A stretch of 64,000 nt of DNA from Thalassospira sp. (GTDB lineage Bacteria > Pseudomonadota > Alphaproteobacteria > Rhodospirillales > Thalassospiraceae). The stretch's first letter is position 1, and every line of letters begins with the position of its first letter. Below the pieces are notes generated by a model. The model was not told the DNA's origin. It worked only from the letters and a program-made list of their open reading frames with translations, and made no database searches. Of the stretch, positions 25,110-34,087 are shown one piece after another. A program made the position numbers and the translations under genes. The stretch spans positions 186,001-250,000 of the forward strand of contig NZ_JAUYHK010000010.1 in assembly GCF_030690045.1 (NCBI RefSeq), given 5' to 3'.

Positions 25110-26219
25110 CTATTCTCCCGTCACTGTACTGATGGCCAAAAGCCGCGCATCGGGCAACCGTTCCGGCCAATACGATATCCCGCGCAAATACCCGTTCAGA
25201 TGTTTGTCCACCCCGCCATAAGACCCGATCACAATATTTGAAAAATTGCGCGGCAAGGCAAATCCCGGCGGGGATTTCAGCACCCCATCCCCACACGCCA
25301 CCGCCACCCCGTCATCATCAAACGCCAGCGCGATTTTCACCCGCGATCCGGGGGCAAGCGCCCCGTAAAGCGACTGGCTGATGATCTGCTGCCCGGCCCG
25401 GCGCAGGCTGATGCGCAATTGCCCCGCCGCCGGGTCAAAGCCAAGATCAAGATGATCGTCATTCAAACTGGCGGAATAAAGCTGCACAATCCGCCAAATC
25501 CCCGTCCCGTCCCATACCGGCGGCACTTCAAGGTCAAAGACAAAGCACCCCGCCCCCGCCCGGAACCAGTCACCGGGCAACAAGCGCACATCATCCCCGG
25601 CCCGCATCGCCGGGCTGCCATTGCTGATGATGTCGCTGGTGGGGTTGGGGCCGCGTTCAAGCTGCGCATTCCAGATCACAACGCTTGCCGCCTGCCCGTT
25701 CGCACTTCTGATTTTCGGATAACGGGTGCTGTCCGATGCGCTTTCGGCAAAGCCGACCCGGTGCCAGCTTTCGCCAACCGTCACCTCATGGCCCGACGGC
25801 CCGTCAATCCCGCCCAGCATAACCGATGCACTGCCCGCAACCGCCCGCATCCAGATGGCAAAGGCATAAACCGCCCCGGTCGCAAGGTTATCCACCCGCT
25901 GATACAGCCCCGCCGCCCCGCCGGGCAGATCAAGCCGCATCGCATGGGCCGCCCCATCCGGTGCGGCAATCGCCGATGCGCTGACCGTCACCCCGCCATC
26001 GCGTTCCCACAATATGTTGGAAAAGCTGTTGGAATGCCGCAAAAGATTGCTGCGCGCTTCCTCAATCAACAATCCCAAAGGCCGCCCGGCGGCATCATGA
26101 TCAAAGGCCGGTTGATCAACCAGAACCGGTATCAGGATACCGCCCGGATTGCGCACCATTTTGGGGCTGGCCCGCCCCACAGTCAGGGTGCCGGTCAGCG
26201 GCAAAACCCGCATCGCCAT
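25110..26219 (-). CDS. Lectin/LamG-like phage tail appendage protein
   Basis: This 369-residue virion protein has two beta-sandwich-like regions. The middle (residues 60-190) resembles phage carbohydrate-binding modules (LLIEEARSNLLRHSNSFSN, VVIWNAQLERGPNPTSDI). The C-terminal part resembles concanavalin/LamG domains ending in LRGISYWPERLPDARLLAIS, a very common terminal motif of phage receptor-binding or head-fibre proteins. It probably binds cell-surface glycan. The ATG at 26219 has the SD GGAGAAAAC. It follows the T7-type fibre gene. Confidence 0.82.
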   Translation of the reverse strand: MAMRVLPLTGTLTVGRASPKMVRNPGGILIPVLVDQPAFDHDAAGRPLGLLIEEARSNLLRHSNSFSNILWERDGGVTVSASAIAAPDGAAHAMRLDLPGGAAGLYQRVDNLATGAVYAFAIWMRAVAGSASVMLGGIDGPSGHEVTVGESWHRVGFAESASDSTRYPKIRSANGQAASVVIWNAQLERGPNPTSDIISNGSPAMRAGDDVRLLPGDWFRAGAGCFVFDLEVPPVWDGTGIWRIVQLYSASLNDDHLDLGFDPAAGQLRISLRRAGQQIISQSLYGALAPGSRVKIALAFDDDGVAVACGDGVLKSPPGFALPRNFSNIVIGSYGGVDKHLNGYLRGISYWPERLPDARLLAISTVTGE

Positions 26220-26244
26220 ATGTTTTCTCCGCCAAATGAAAATG

Positions 26245-27627
26245 TTACGCGCCGATCCGCGCCAGATGAAACCAGGTCTGAAGGTCGCTTGCCGGGATCA
26301 CGCGGCTGTCATCCGATCCATGCACCACGCGCACGCGAAAGGCATTGTCCACACCAATCCCCGCCCGGATCATCCCGCCACAGCGCACAATCTTGCGCGC
26401 CCCCGGCCCGGCGGGCAGGGTATCAATCCCCTGCAAATGCAGGTTCCATCCCCCCGCCCCCAACCGTTCGACATAAACCATCCCCTGCACCGCATCGGCG
26501 GTCAGTTCAAAACACACACCGATATCAAGGTGATAATGGCCGGGCGGCACATGGTTGATACCGTCAATCGCGGCATCATACAGATGATGGGTATCGGTCG
26601 GCACACTGTCCCATTCGATGATGAAATCGCCATCGGCCGGAATATTTTGCACCGCCACCCGTCGCAATTTGACCACCGGCCCGCCGGATCGCACCGGCTG
26701 GATGTGCCAGCGCATCCCGTCACACACCACATCCACCGCATCCCCGCGCAGCGGCAGGGTCACAAGGGCCTGTTCGGCCGATCCGTCGGCGGGGCGCAAA
26801 ATGTCGCTTCCTTGCGCCCGGATATCAACCTGCGTGCCGTCGCCATTGCTGATGCGATACCACACCCCGTTGCCCGCCGCCGCACAGGCGGGCAAATCGG
26901 CCCGCCCGCCATTCGACAGCATCACAAACGCCCCGGTTTCGCGCCGGTCCAGCACGCGATAACCCGGTGCGGCAATCATTTTCATGCGCCGTTCATCTTC
27001 ATAGGCCACGGTATTTTGCGCCCGACAATCCAGCGCCAATACCGGCCCCGCCCCCTGTTGCATAAAGCCGTGCAAGGCATTTTCGGCCCGGTCTTGTGCC
27101 GTTTCGGCCCGCAGTGCCGCCGCCGTTGCCAGATGCCCCTGCTGCTGCGCCCCGGCAATCACCGCCCCATCCGCCCCATTGATCAGGCGGTTGCCACTTT
27201 CATCCCAGATCAGGCTTTTGCCCGCCTCGCCATCGGGCAGGGTCAAAACCCCCGCCATGCCCGCGCCCAGATCGCCAAGCGCGGCCAGCATATAATCAAA
27301 ATCATGATTAAGGGCATCGGCCCTCAGGCTCGACCCGCTGTGATAGCGGCTCAACCGCCGCAGATGCAACCGGCGGCGAATGCCGATTTCCACCCCGGAT
27401 GCCGGGGCACTTTCAAACCGCACCACGCCGCCCGGCCCGGCATCGGGGGTTTTCAGGGCAATGTGAAACCCCGATGAAACATCCTCATCCCCCACACGCA
27501 CTACAATGTCGGCGGCATCAAACACCGCAAAACCAAACGGAAAATCGCGCGATGTGCCATCACCCTCATAGGTAATCCGGGCCGGATCGGCCGGATTGCT
27601 GAAAATACCTGTCCTGTCCGTCATCAT
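26245..27627 (-). CDS. T7-type tail fibre protein
   Basis: This protein is about 460 residues. Its N-terminus fits the T7 gp17 tail-attachment domain: RITYEGDGTSRDFPFGFAVFDAADIVVRV, then RRLHLRRLSRYHSGSSLRADALNHDFDYMLAALGDL. The remaining part is beta-rich and would form the distal fibre. It would attach to the tail tube and recognise the host. Start is ATG at 27627 or 27624, after GGGGGATAGG and 1 bp from the preceding stop. It sits between the gp14-like gene and the lectin-like gene. Confidence 0.85.
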   Translation of the reverse strand: MMTDRTGIFSNPADPARITYEGDGTSRDFPFGFAVFDAADIVVRVGDEDVSSGFHIALKTPDAGPGGVVRFESAPASGVEIGIRRRLHLRRLSRYHSGSSLRADALNHDFDYMLAALGDLGAGMAGVLTLPDGEAGKSLIWDESGNRLINGADGAVIAGAQQQGHLATAAALRAETAQDRAENALHGFMQQGAGPVLALDCRAQNTVAYEDERRMKMIAAPGYRVLDRRETGAFVMLSNGGRADLPACAAAGNGVWYRISNGDGTQVDIRAQGSDILRPADGSAEQALVTLPLRGDAVDVVCDGMRWHIQPVRSGGPVVKLRRVAVQNIPADGDFIIEWDSVPTDTHHLYDAAIDGINHVPPGHYHLDIGVCFELTADAVQGMVYVERLGAGGWNLHLQGIDTLPAGPGARKIVRCGGMIRAGIGVDNAFRVRVVHGSDDSRVIPASDLQTWFHLARIGA

Positions 27628-27628
27628 C

Positions 27629-28078
27629 CTATCCCCCAAAACCATTGCGCGATGCAAACCACGATGTCAGCCGCGCCAGCGTCTCGTTGCGACTGGATGA
27701 CAGCAAGGATTGCTGCTGATAGGCGGCATTGCGGTTCAGACGTTCGGCCTGCAAGGCGGCGGTTTGCGCATCCTCCGCATCGCCGTCCAGCACCCGTCGG
27801 CGCAACCCGGCCAGAACCGCCGCGGCCGACCCGGCCCCGCCCGCCTGCAATCCCGCCCCGCCCTGCCGGGCGCGCTGGGTGGCCTCGGCGATCCGGGCCT
27901 GTTCGGCCCTTTGCCGGGCGCGCTGTTGCTGTTCACTTTGCAGGGCGGCAATCTGTGCCGCACGGTCTGCCTCTGTCTGGGCGCTGGCGGCCTGTGCGCT
28001 GCTGCGCCGGGCCGAAATTTCGCGCCCGGTCTGCACGGCCGATATCGCCATCGGCGCCAATGATGCAAAAGCCCCCAT
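27629..28078 (-). CDS. Small internal-virion-like protein
   Basis: A 149-residue protein with a hydrophobic N-terminus (MGAFASLAPMAISAVQTG) followed by a long Ala/Gln/Arg-rich coiled-coil (AQTEADRAAQIAALQSEQ), a Gly/Ala patch and a helical end. Size, composition and position directly after the tail-tube B gene resemble T7 gp14, the internal virion protein that forms the first part of the ejection channel. Its start codon overlaps the preceding stop (28078). No gp15- or gp16-sized partner follows. Confidence 0.68.
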   Translation of the reverse strand: MGAFASLAPMAISAVQTGREISARRSSAQAASAQTEADRAAQIAALQSEQQQRARQRAEQARIAEATQRARQGGAGLQAGGAGSAAAVLAGLRRRVLDGDAEDAQTAALQAERLNRNAAYQQQSLLSSSRNETLARLTSWFASRNGFGG

Positions 28079-29994
28079 CAGTCATTCACCCCCAATTCGC
28101 AACTCACTGCCAAAAGACAAAAAGGCCGGGGAAAATCCCCGGCAATCCGCCATACTGATTCCGATCCCCCGCGCCGCCATCCCAGGGCGCGGACCGTCAC
28201 ATCGCCATCAAACAATCCCCCCGGCCGGTCCAGAACCCGGCCATCGCCCCGGCGACGCAAGGGCACATCGCGAAGGCCTCGCCCGACGTCAATTTTCAAA
28301 CTTGCCGTTTGATGCAAACGAAGGGTCGCGGCAATCAGCCGAACCGCATTGCCGCCATGCGGGCGCGACCCGTCCGCCCCGACCGGTGGCAAAGGTTCAA
28401 TCACATGTTCAAAGGCAAACCCGACCATCATGCTGTGGCTGGCGACCGGCACACTCAGACTGCCGCCCGCAACCGCAATGTCGCCAAACATCCGGTCATC
28501 GGCCCAAACGGCCAGTGTCAATCCGTCAAAATGCCGCAAATCGCCCCAATGGCGGCGCGACGGCGATGCTTCGGCAAGGGTTTTGCGGCTGGCGCAATCA
28601 AACCCGCAAGACGCATCGAAACATTCCAGAAAAAACCGCCCGGCCCGTTCGCACACCACATAAACCACCCCGCCCGATACCGCGATGGCGCGAAAGGCTC
28701 CGGCGGTTTTTTGCAAGCTCCAGGCCGTCACCGCTTCGCTGCGATAGGCGGTCAGGGTGGCCATGCTGCCGTCCGTCATCACCACATGCAACAAACGCCG
28801 GTCCGCGTCATAGGCCTGATCGCGCGGGCGATTGATCAGATGCCCCGATAACAGCGCCAGATCGGCCGCGCCATAGGCCTGTTCAACATCGGTAAACAGA
28901 AATTCGCGAATTTCGCGGCCATTGCGGGCGGCAAAAATCGTCGCCCCGTCAATGCTGACCGGCGGCACATTGCGGTCGGTCTGGCTGCCAATCCGGGTTT
29001 GCCGGGTAATCTGGACATTTTTCGGGGTCAACGGGTCCCCCGTCACCATCCATTCCGACCCGCTGGTAAACACCTGCAAATGCCGCCCGGCAAACACCGC
29101 GACAATCGCATTGACCTGATCGGCCAGCAGGCCAAATTCAATCGCTTCATCATCCAGACCCTCGCCGGGATCGAAATTGAACAGATCGCCCGATTTCGAC
29201 ATCCAGATCCGGTTGGGCAAATCCCGCGACCCGCCGATAATCATCCGGTCCTGATGAAATGTCACACTGCGCGGCCAGCCCCGCATCGCCGAAAACGCCG
29301 CCTCCTGAAAATCCTGTGTCGGTCCGGCATCGGGCAGGGCGGCTTTCAGAACCATCGTCGCGCTGCGCGGCCCGGCCACCGCATTCAATGTCGCCTCCAC
29401 CCCGTTAATCCGCCACAACGTCCCGACATGACCGACCTCAAACACATCTTCATTCACGCTGGCCGTGATGGTGCCATTGATCCCCGATGGTGTCAGGATG
29501 GTGTCGGCGGCGGCGAATTTGTAAAACGGCAAAAACACATGCGTTCCATCGGTTCGCCACGCCCATGTCGTCATGCGCCAATCCTCAACACCGTGCCGGG
29601 TCAGACGCACCGGCGGGCACTCGGGATGCACGATCAACAAACTGTCCGCACTTTGCGTCCAGCTCAGATGCGCCAGATGCTCTGCCGCCCACGGGCTTTC
29701 AAAATACGTCACCGCCTTGACATCTTCAAAAACCGCCACCCGATTGGCGCTTAACACCAGCAAATAGGTCTGCTCGCTATTGAACTCAAACGCCACCAGC
29801 CGGGTGACACCGGGCAGGGTGGCGACAAAGCGCAACCCGTCACGGCGGCGCACCCCGCCCGAAGGTTCCACCACCACATTTTGCAACACCGCCGCCCCGT
29901 TGGCATAGGCCGCCAGATCGCCACGCCCATACAGGGACGGGGCCAGCGCCCCGGCCGAAAAGGCGGTTTTTTCCAGAATACGCCGCGCCATCAC
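28078..29994 (-). CDS. Tail tubular protein B (T7 gp12-like, tail nozzle)
   Basis: A 638-residue beta-rich virion protein of the podovirus tail-nozzle/stabilisation family. Typical stretches are ILEKTAFSAGALAPSLYGRGDL at the start, QNVVVEPSGGVRRRDGLRF, and the central WPRSVTFHQDRMIIGGSRDLPNRIWMSKSGDLFNF. That last pattern, with a following ITRQTRIGSQ segment, is diagnostic. It forms the distal part of the short tail. The start ATGATG overlaps the stop of the tail-tube A gene, indicating coupled translation. Confidence 0.88.
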   Translation of the reverse strand: MMARRILEKTAFSAGALAPSLYGRGDLAAYANGAAVLQNVVVEPSGGVRRRDGLRFVATLPGVTRLVAFEFNSEQTYLLVLSANRVAVFEDVKAVTYFESPWAAEHLAHLSWTQSADSLLIVHPECPPVRLTRHGVEDWRMTTWAWRTDGTHVFLPFYKFAAADTILTPSGINGTITASVNEDVFEVGHVGTLWRINGVEATLNAVAGPRSATMVLKAALPDAGPTQDFQEAAFSAMRGWPRSVTFHQDRMIIGGSRDLPNRIWMSKSGDLFNFDPGEGLDDEAIEFGLLADQVNAIVAVFAGRHLQVFTSGSEWMVTGDPLTPKNVQITRQTRIGSQTDRNVPPVSIDGATIFAARNGREIREFLFTDVEQAYGAADLALLSGHLINRPRDQAYDADRRLLHVVMTDGSMATLTAYRSEAVTAWSLQKTAGAFRAIAVSGGVVYVVCERAGRFFLECFDASCGFDCASRKTLAEASPSRRHWGDLRHFDGLTLAVWADDRMFGDIAVAGGSLSVPVASHSMMVGFAFEHVIEPLPPVGADGSRPHGGNAVRLIAATLRLHQTASLKIDVGRGLRDVPLRRRGDGRVLDRPGGLFDGDVTVRALGWRRGGSESVWRIAGDFPRPFCLLAVSCELGVND

Positions 29995-30575
29995 AACCGG
30001 GCCTCCAACAGGGTGAAATCACGAATGGCATGCGGGGTCGATTGCTGCGCATCGGCCAGACGCGCCTGACGGAACAATTCATCGGCGCGTTTGGACAGAT
30101 AATCGGCCCGGCTGGTACTTTCGGTCAGCGGCAGGCAAAATTCCGCCGCCAGCCGCGCAATCAACGCCAGATCAAACCACGCCGGAAACGACGCCTCGGG
30201 CAACCGCCCGACATACTGCAAATAAACCCGCGCAGCCCGGCCCGCCGGACACGAAACCGCCTGATGGCGCAATTCAAACCGGGCAATATCCCCGCCTGCC
30301 CCGCTTAACGACAATAACCGGATAAAATCACCAGGCAGCGCAAACAAACTGTCGCCCTCATCATCCGCATCATTCCCGCCCTCCCCCAACCGCGACAACC
30401 AGCCACCCCGCGCGGCAAACCGCCACGGATACCCGGCCAGCATCCCGTCGCGGAGGACGGGATACAACATCGCGGCCACCTCCGCCTCGGTGGTTTCCTC
30501 GGCAAAAGACGCAATCGGCGCCGCCCCGATCATCACCAATGCGCGGGCGCACAGGGCTACATCGCTTAAGGCCAT
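29991..30575 (-). CDS. Tail tubular protein A (T7 gp11-like)
   Basis: A protein of 194 residues matching the gp11 adaptor family: ALSDVALCARALVMIGAAPIASF at the start, EVAAMLYPVLRDGMLAGYPWRFA about residue 36-58, and a C-terminal four-helix pattern with ADYLSKRADELFRQARLAD. It would join the portal to the tail nozzle. The ATG at 30575 follows AGGAAAAAAA; the frame extends upstream to 30680 but without an SD or conservation. It overlaps the tail-tube B gene by 4 bp. Confidence 0.88.
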   Translation of the reverse strand: MALSDVALCARALVMIGAAPIASFAEETTEAEVAAMLYPVLRDGMLAGYPWRFAARGGWLSRLGEGGNDADDEGDSLFALPGDFIRLLSLSGAGGDIARFELRHQAVSCPAGRAARVYLQYVGRLPEASFPAWFDLALIARLAAEFCLPLTESTSRADYLSKRADELFRQARLADAQQSTPHAIRDFTLLEARL

Positions 30576-30636
30576 GATTTTTTTCCTGTTGTGATTGGGT
30601 GATATTTTGCAGGGTGATTGCCCCCGTCGGGCACAT

Positions 30637-30669
30637 GAAAAAACGGAGCCCGGAAAACCGGGCCCCGCC
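30637..30669 (-). terminator. Terminator after collar gene 1
   Basis: On the minus strand GGGGCCCGG pairs with CCGGGCTCC (one G-U pair) around a 4-nt loop, followed by a U tract. It separates the collar gene from the tail-tube A gene. Confidence 0.75.
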
Positions 30670-30679
30670 AATCGTTTCA

Positions 30680-31336
30680 TCAGGCTTGGCTGGCAGCCGC
30701 CACCGGATAAAACGCCTTGATCGCATAGGTCATGGCAATGTTACGCGGGCGGGTTTCATCGGCAACCCGAACAGCATTTGAAGCGTTAATGCGCAATCCA
30801 TTCGCTGCAGTGCTTCCCGTGCCATTTCTATTGCTTGGCCCGGAGATAATCTCAAAAATACCGGTTGGAGCACTCGCATTTGCATTGTTAAGATACACCT
30901 CACCTTCAAAATTCTGAACAGCATCAAGCTGCACCGAACCGAAAGTACGATCCACATCTACACCACGACCATCGTCAAACCCGCGAATAAATTCGCCGCG
31001 CAGATCGGGCAGGTTAAAGGTACTGACCTGATTGCCATGCCCCCAAAGGGTGCCGATGGTTGCAAACAGATCGGCATAGTCAGTCCGGGAAACCGCCGAA
31101 CCATCACACACCAGCCAACCTTCCGGCGGGGTCGGCATGGCAAAGGCTGAAACCGAACCGATTTCGGCCCCAAAACCACTGCCGGAACCGCCACCATTGC
31201 CGCCACCGGAACCACCCTGCGCAATCAGGGCGTTGATCGCCTGCAAAAGCTGGGTGTCATCCTGACGATCCGGGGCGATATTTGCGGCCAGAACAACGTT
31301 CAGGACTTCGCTGGCAACCGGGGTATTACACTGCAT
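30680..31336 (-). CDS. Phage tail collar domain protein 1
   Basis: A 218-residue receptor-binding candidate. It has a Gly/Ser-rich linker (GSGGGNGGGSGSG, about residues 42-54), then the collar domain with PTPPEGWLVCDGSAVSRTDYADLFATIGTLWG and FNLPDLRGEFIRGFDDGRG. The C-terminus is a variable beta-rich end. Collar domains trimerise and are common at the tips of tail fibres. It is paralogous to the next upstream gene, and intrinsic terminators bound it on both sides, so it may be an exchangeable host-range cassette. Confidence 0.88.
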   Translation of the reverse strand: MQCNTPVASEVLNVVLAANIAPDRQDDTQLLQAINALIAQGGSGGGNGGGSGSGFGAEIGSVSAFAMPTPPEGWLVCDGSAVSRTDYADLFATIGTLWGHGNQVSTFNLPDLRGEFIRGFDDGRGVDVDRTFGSVQLDAVQNFEGEVYLNNANASAPTGIFEIISGPSNRNGTGSTAANGLRINASNAVRVADETRPRNIAMTYAIKAFYPVAAASQA

Positions 31337-31360
31337 GGATATTCTCCTTATTCAGAACAT

Positions 31361-31391
31361 AAAAAAACCCGGCAGCGGAATGCTGCCGGGC
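31361..31391 (-). terminator. Terminator after collar gene 2
   Basis: On the minus strand CCCGGCAGC pairs with GCTGCCGGG around a short loop, followed by seven U residues. Confidence 0.85.
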
Positions 31392-31417
31392 CGAGGGAAA
31401 TGGTTAGAGGCGTATAA

Positions 31418-31942
31418 TCAGACCTTGATGATGTAGTTCAGCACCAAGAAAGGCTGCATATTGTTGTGCGGCTGGTCGCCGCCTTGGAAAGAGCCTGTGG
31501 AAGCCAGATTACTATAGTCTTCACTACCCGATCCGATCCCTTCACCCCCTGTCGCCGAAACCCGAACCAAACTGTAAAAAGAATTTCCCCAAGCATGTTC
31601 GTGTCGTGGCATCTCATCAACGGTAAGCTGATGCATTTCCGCACCACCAAAACCGCCCAACACCCGATCCGCAAGGCCCTCACCCTGCCCGGCACCTACC
31701 GGAATTCGCCCCCGAAGATCGGGAAGTTTGAAAAGCCCTTCTTCGGATGCCTGACCATAGATGGTGCCGATTTGGGCGAAAAGATTTGCGTAGTCAGTCG
31801 CACTGACTTCCGCGCCATCGCACAACAGATACCCCTGCGGGGCAACTGAGCCTGCGAACGGCAGCACAGATGCGGTCGGAACCGCAATCGGGGCGAACTG
31901 GTCAATATCGGTTTCATAACAAATGGTAATGGTATCGCTCAT
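31418..31942 (-). CDS. Phage tail collar domain protein 2 (MdpB-like)
   Basis: This 174-residue protein has the same collar-domain pattern as its neighbour: VAPQGYLLCDGAEVSATDYANLFAQIGTIYG and FKLPDLRGRIPVGAGQ. It adds MPRHEHAWG and the C-terminal HNNMQPFLVLNYIIKV typical of microcystin-dependent-protein-like tail tips. It lacks the Gly/Ser linker of the other copy. It has its own SD (AAGGAGAATG) and is bounded by terminators. Confidence 0.88.
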   Translation of the reverse strand: MSDTITICYETDIDQFAPIAVPTASVLPFAGSVAPQGYLLCDGAEVSATDYANLFAQIGTIYGQASEEGLFKLPDLRGRIPVGAGQGEGLADRVLGGFGGAEMHQLTVDEMPRHEHAWGNSFYSLVRVSATGGEGIGSGSEDYSNLASTGSFQGGDQPHNNMQPFLVLNYIIKV

Positions 31943-31963
31943 GTCATTCTCCTTGCTTGGACA

Positions 31964-31993
31964 TAAAAAAACCGCCCCTGAAATCAGGAACGG
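31964..31993 (-). terminator. Terminator after the small head-associated gene
   Basis: On the minus strand CCGTTCCTGA pairs with TCAGGGGCGG using G-U pairs, followed by seven U residues. Confidence 0.65.
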
Positions 31994-32030
31994 GTCGGGA
32001 AAAGAAAATCAAAATCGGTGACTGTGCCGA

Positions 32031-32306
32031 TCAGTCCGTATTGCTCGTCCCCACCGCCGTCATATCGCGGACATCGACAAGGTTGGGCGCCGAACTGGCG
32101 ACGATGAACAACCCGCCCGACATGCCGCCATCGCGGTTGGTATTGGCGATGATGAAATCGCCCACCCGCAACATGTCGCGGGCATCGTTGAAATAGCCGG
32201 TGGTATCGACATCCACCGCGAAATCCGGGGTGATATAATGCCAAAGCGTAAAGCCGTTGGCATAGGCCAGAACGCTCAGATTCCGGGCCTTGAAACCTTC
32301 TGCCAT
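32031..32306 (-). CDS. Small head-associated protein downstream of capsid
   Basis: A 91-residue beta-rich protein (LSVLAYANGFTLWHYITPD, MLRVGDFIIANTNRDGG, GGLFIVASSAPNLVDV). No enzymatic motif. It is 33 bp after the major capsid gene on the same strand, and proteins of this size and pattern often sit directly after the capsid gene in podovirus-like prophages, where they act as decoration or stabilisation proteins. Function inferred only from position. Confidence 0.72.
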   Translation of the reverse strand: MAEGFKARNLSVLAYANGFTLWHYITPDFAVDVDTTGYFNDARDMLRVGDFIIANTNRDGGMSGGLFIVASSAPNLVDVRDMTAVGTSNTD

Positions 32307-32339
32307 CTTAAAACTCCTGTCTGGAAAATCGGGGAAAAA

Positions 32340-33155
32340 TCATTCCTTGGCCTGAAGGCAGGTCACACCGCCGCCATCAATCAGGCACGCCCCCTGGCTC
32401 ATGGAATTATTGACGAAATGCGCCGCATGGTCGCCGTGCCAGGTGATGTCGGATTGCACATCCGCGCCAATCGCATGGCCAATCGCGGTGCGGTGATACC
32501 AGAAACACGAGCGGATATTTGCCGCCACCGGCAGGCCGGAATGGGGCATCCACAATGTTCCAAGCCAACGTTTGGCCTGTGTCCCCTTCCACGGCAGATC
32601 GTCATCGCCGACATAATCGCTGCTGGCAAATTCCCGGATCGCCAGCAAGTCCGACCATTGTTTCCAGCCGACAATCGCATAACGTTGCCCGTCATCGGGC
32701 ACATCGCGCGCCCCCATGCCTTCAAACGCCGACAAGATTTTGGCAAGTGTCAGCCCCTCATCCTGATCGGCAATCACATCCAGCGTCCCCGACAGGGCAT
32801 TGATGATCAGCTCGTCGGTTTTCCGGCCCAGCGCCCATGCCCCGGCATTGGCCAGCACCATTTTTTCATCATGGTTGATCTTGAGTTCATCAAGCGCATC
32901 GACCCAGTCCCCGGCATAATAATCGCGCAAATCACACCGCACGCTGTCATGATCCAGATTCATCACCGGCACCTTGCCGTGGCGCGATTTGGTGGTTGCC
33001 ACCCCCTTGCCGACTTTTTGAAAAACGGTGGTCGCGCCCTTGACGGCGTTTTTCACCCGTACCGTATTGCGCAATTTCGATCCCATGCGCTGATAGGCCT
33101 GATGCACATCGGCCTGAAAATGATCGACAAAACCTTGATCAATACTGTCACTCAT
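32340..33155 (-). CDS. Major capsid protein
   Basis: A protein of 271 residues without signal peptide. The N-terminal part has FVDHFQADVHQAYQRMGSKLRNTVRVKN; the middle has KSRHGKVPVMNLDHDSVRCDLRDYYAGDWVDALDELKINHDEKMVLANAGAWALGRKTDELII, the pattern of podovirus-like HK97-fold capsids. The compact size suggests a small shell. It lies where T7 gp10 lies, after the scaffold gene, but a plus-strand cargo gene separates them. Confidence 0.85.
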   Translation of the reverse strand: MSDSIDQGFVDHFQADVHQAYQRMGSKLRNTVRVKNAVKGATTVFQKVGKGVATTKSRHGKVPVMNLDHDSVRCDLRDYYAGDWVDALDELKINHDEKMVLANAGAWALGRKTDELIINALSGTLDVIADQDEGLTLAKILSAFEGMGARDVPDDGQRYAIVGWKQWSDLLAIREFASSDYVGDDDLPWKGTQAKRWLGTLWMPHSGLPVAANIRSCFWYHRTAIGHAIGADVQSDITWHGDHAAHFVNNSMSQGACLIDGGGVTCLQAKE

Positions 33156-33304
33156 ATTGCCTGCTTTCCTGTTGCTGTTAAATCAGGGCGGAAATGCCTT
33201 AATTGCCGCCGTTTCGGTCATTTTATGGTCATGCTTTGGTGGTTGTGTGTGGCCTCTCCGGTTTTCTCCGGATCTGTTGCAATATCCCTGACCGGAGACC
33301 TTCC

Positions 33305-34081
33305 ATGCGCATGCGCACCTATGCGATCCTGATTCTGATCGGTGCCGGGGCGGCATCCATTGCCGCCCTGCCCTACACGCCGATTCCGGCGCATTATCAC
33401 GCCTTTACCGACCGTCTTTCCGCCCTTGCCGGGTTTGGGGCCGACCGCATCCGCGCCCGCGTCCTGCCCGCTCTGGAACAGGAACTGACCGAATTTGGTC
33501 TGGCGATTGGCACCCCGGTTTATCTGCGGGTGTTTACGCTTGAGAAAAATCTCGAAGTCTGGCTGCGGGCCAATAATGGCCGCTATCAATTATTCAAAAA
33601 CCTGACCCTGTGCGGCGATGACGATTCTGCCGCCCGTTCCCTGCCGGAAAATGCCGGCGGGGTGCCGGTCGGCATCTATCGCGTCTCGCGCGACGACCTG
33701 ATCCCCAACAGCCCGCACCATCTTGCCGTCAATCTGATCCCCCTTCCCGACAGCAGCCCCGACACCGACAATGCACAGGATCAAACCGCCATTCTTCAGG
33801 GGGCCTGTGCCAATGAAACCGCCCTGGCGCTGGATAACAGCGATATCGAACCGGTATGGCTGTTGGTTGATGCCGCCCTGCGCGCCGGATTGCCCAACGT
33901 GCCGGTGCATGTCTTTGACCAGCAATATCAAAATGACGATGTCGTCGATCTCGGCGATGATGCGATGGATGCCGCCCCGGCACCGGGGCTCTATGATGTC
34001 TATGCCGCCTTTGAACGCCGCCGCATTCCGCCAGATGTTCATAAAACCGGCGGGCGCTATCAGGTCGGAAATGGCGGGTAA
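33305..34081 (+). CDS. Secreted YafK-like L,D-transpeptidase homologue lacking catalytic residues
   Basis: A 258-residue protein with an N-terminal membrane anchor or signal (residues 5-22). The fold markers of YafK-type YkuD proteins are present: GTPVYLRVFTLEKNLEVWL (69-87), the YQLFKNLTLCG strand (94-104), VPVGIYRVSRDDL (120-132) and VPVHVFDQQYQ near the C-terminus. The active-site segment that reads HGxCxSxGC in YafK is QGACANETA here, so the His is Gln165 and the nucleophile Cys is Ala173. It is therefore probably a non-catalytic binder of cell-wall or transpeptidase partners. It lies on the plus strand between capsid and scaffold genes; ATG at 33305 after GGAGACC. Confidence 0.7.
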   Translation: MRMRTYAILILIGAGAASIAALPYTPIPAHYHAFTDRLSALAGFGADRIRARVLPALEQELTEFGLAIGTPVYLRVFTLEKNLEVWLRANNGRYQLFKNLTLCGDDDSAARSLPENAGGVPVGIYRVSRDDLIPNSPHHLAVNLIPLPDSSPDTDNAQDQTAILQGACANETALALDNSDIEPVWLLVDAALRAGLPNVPVHVFDQQYQNDDVVDLGDDAMDAAPAPGLYDVYAAFERRRIPPDVHKTGGRYQVGNGG

Positions 34082-34087
34082 ATCCCC

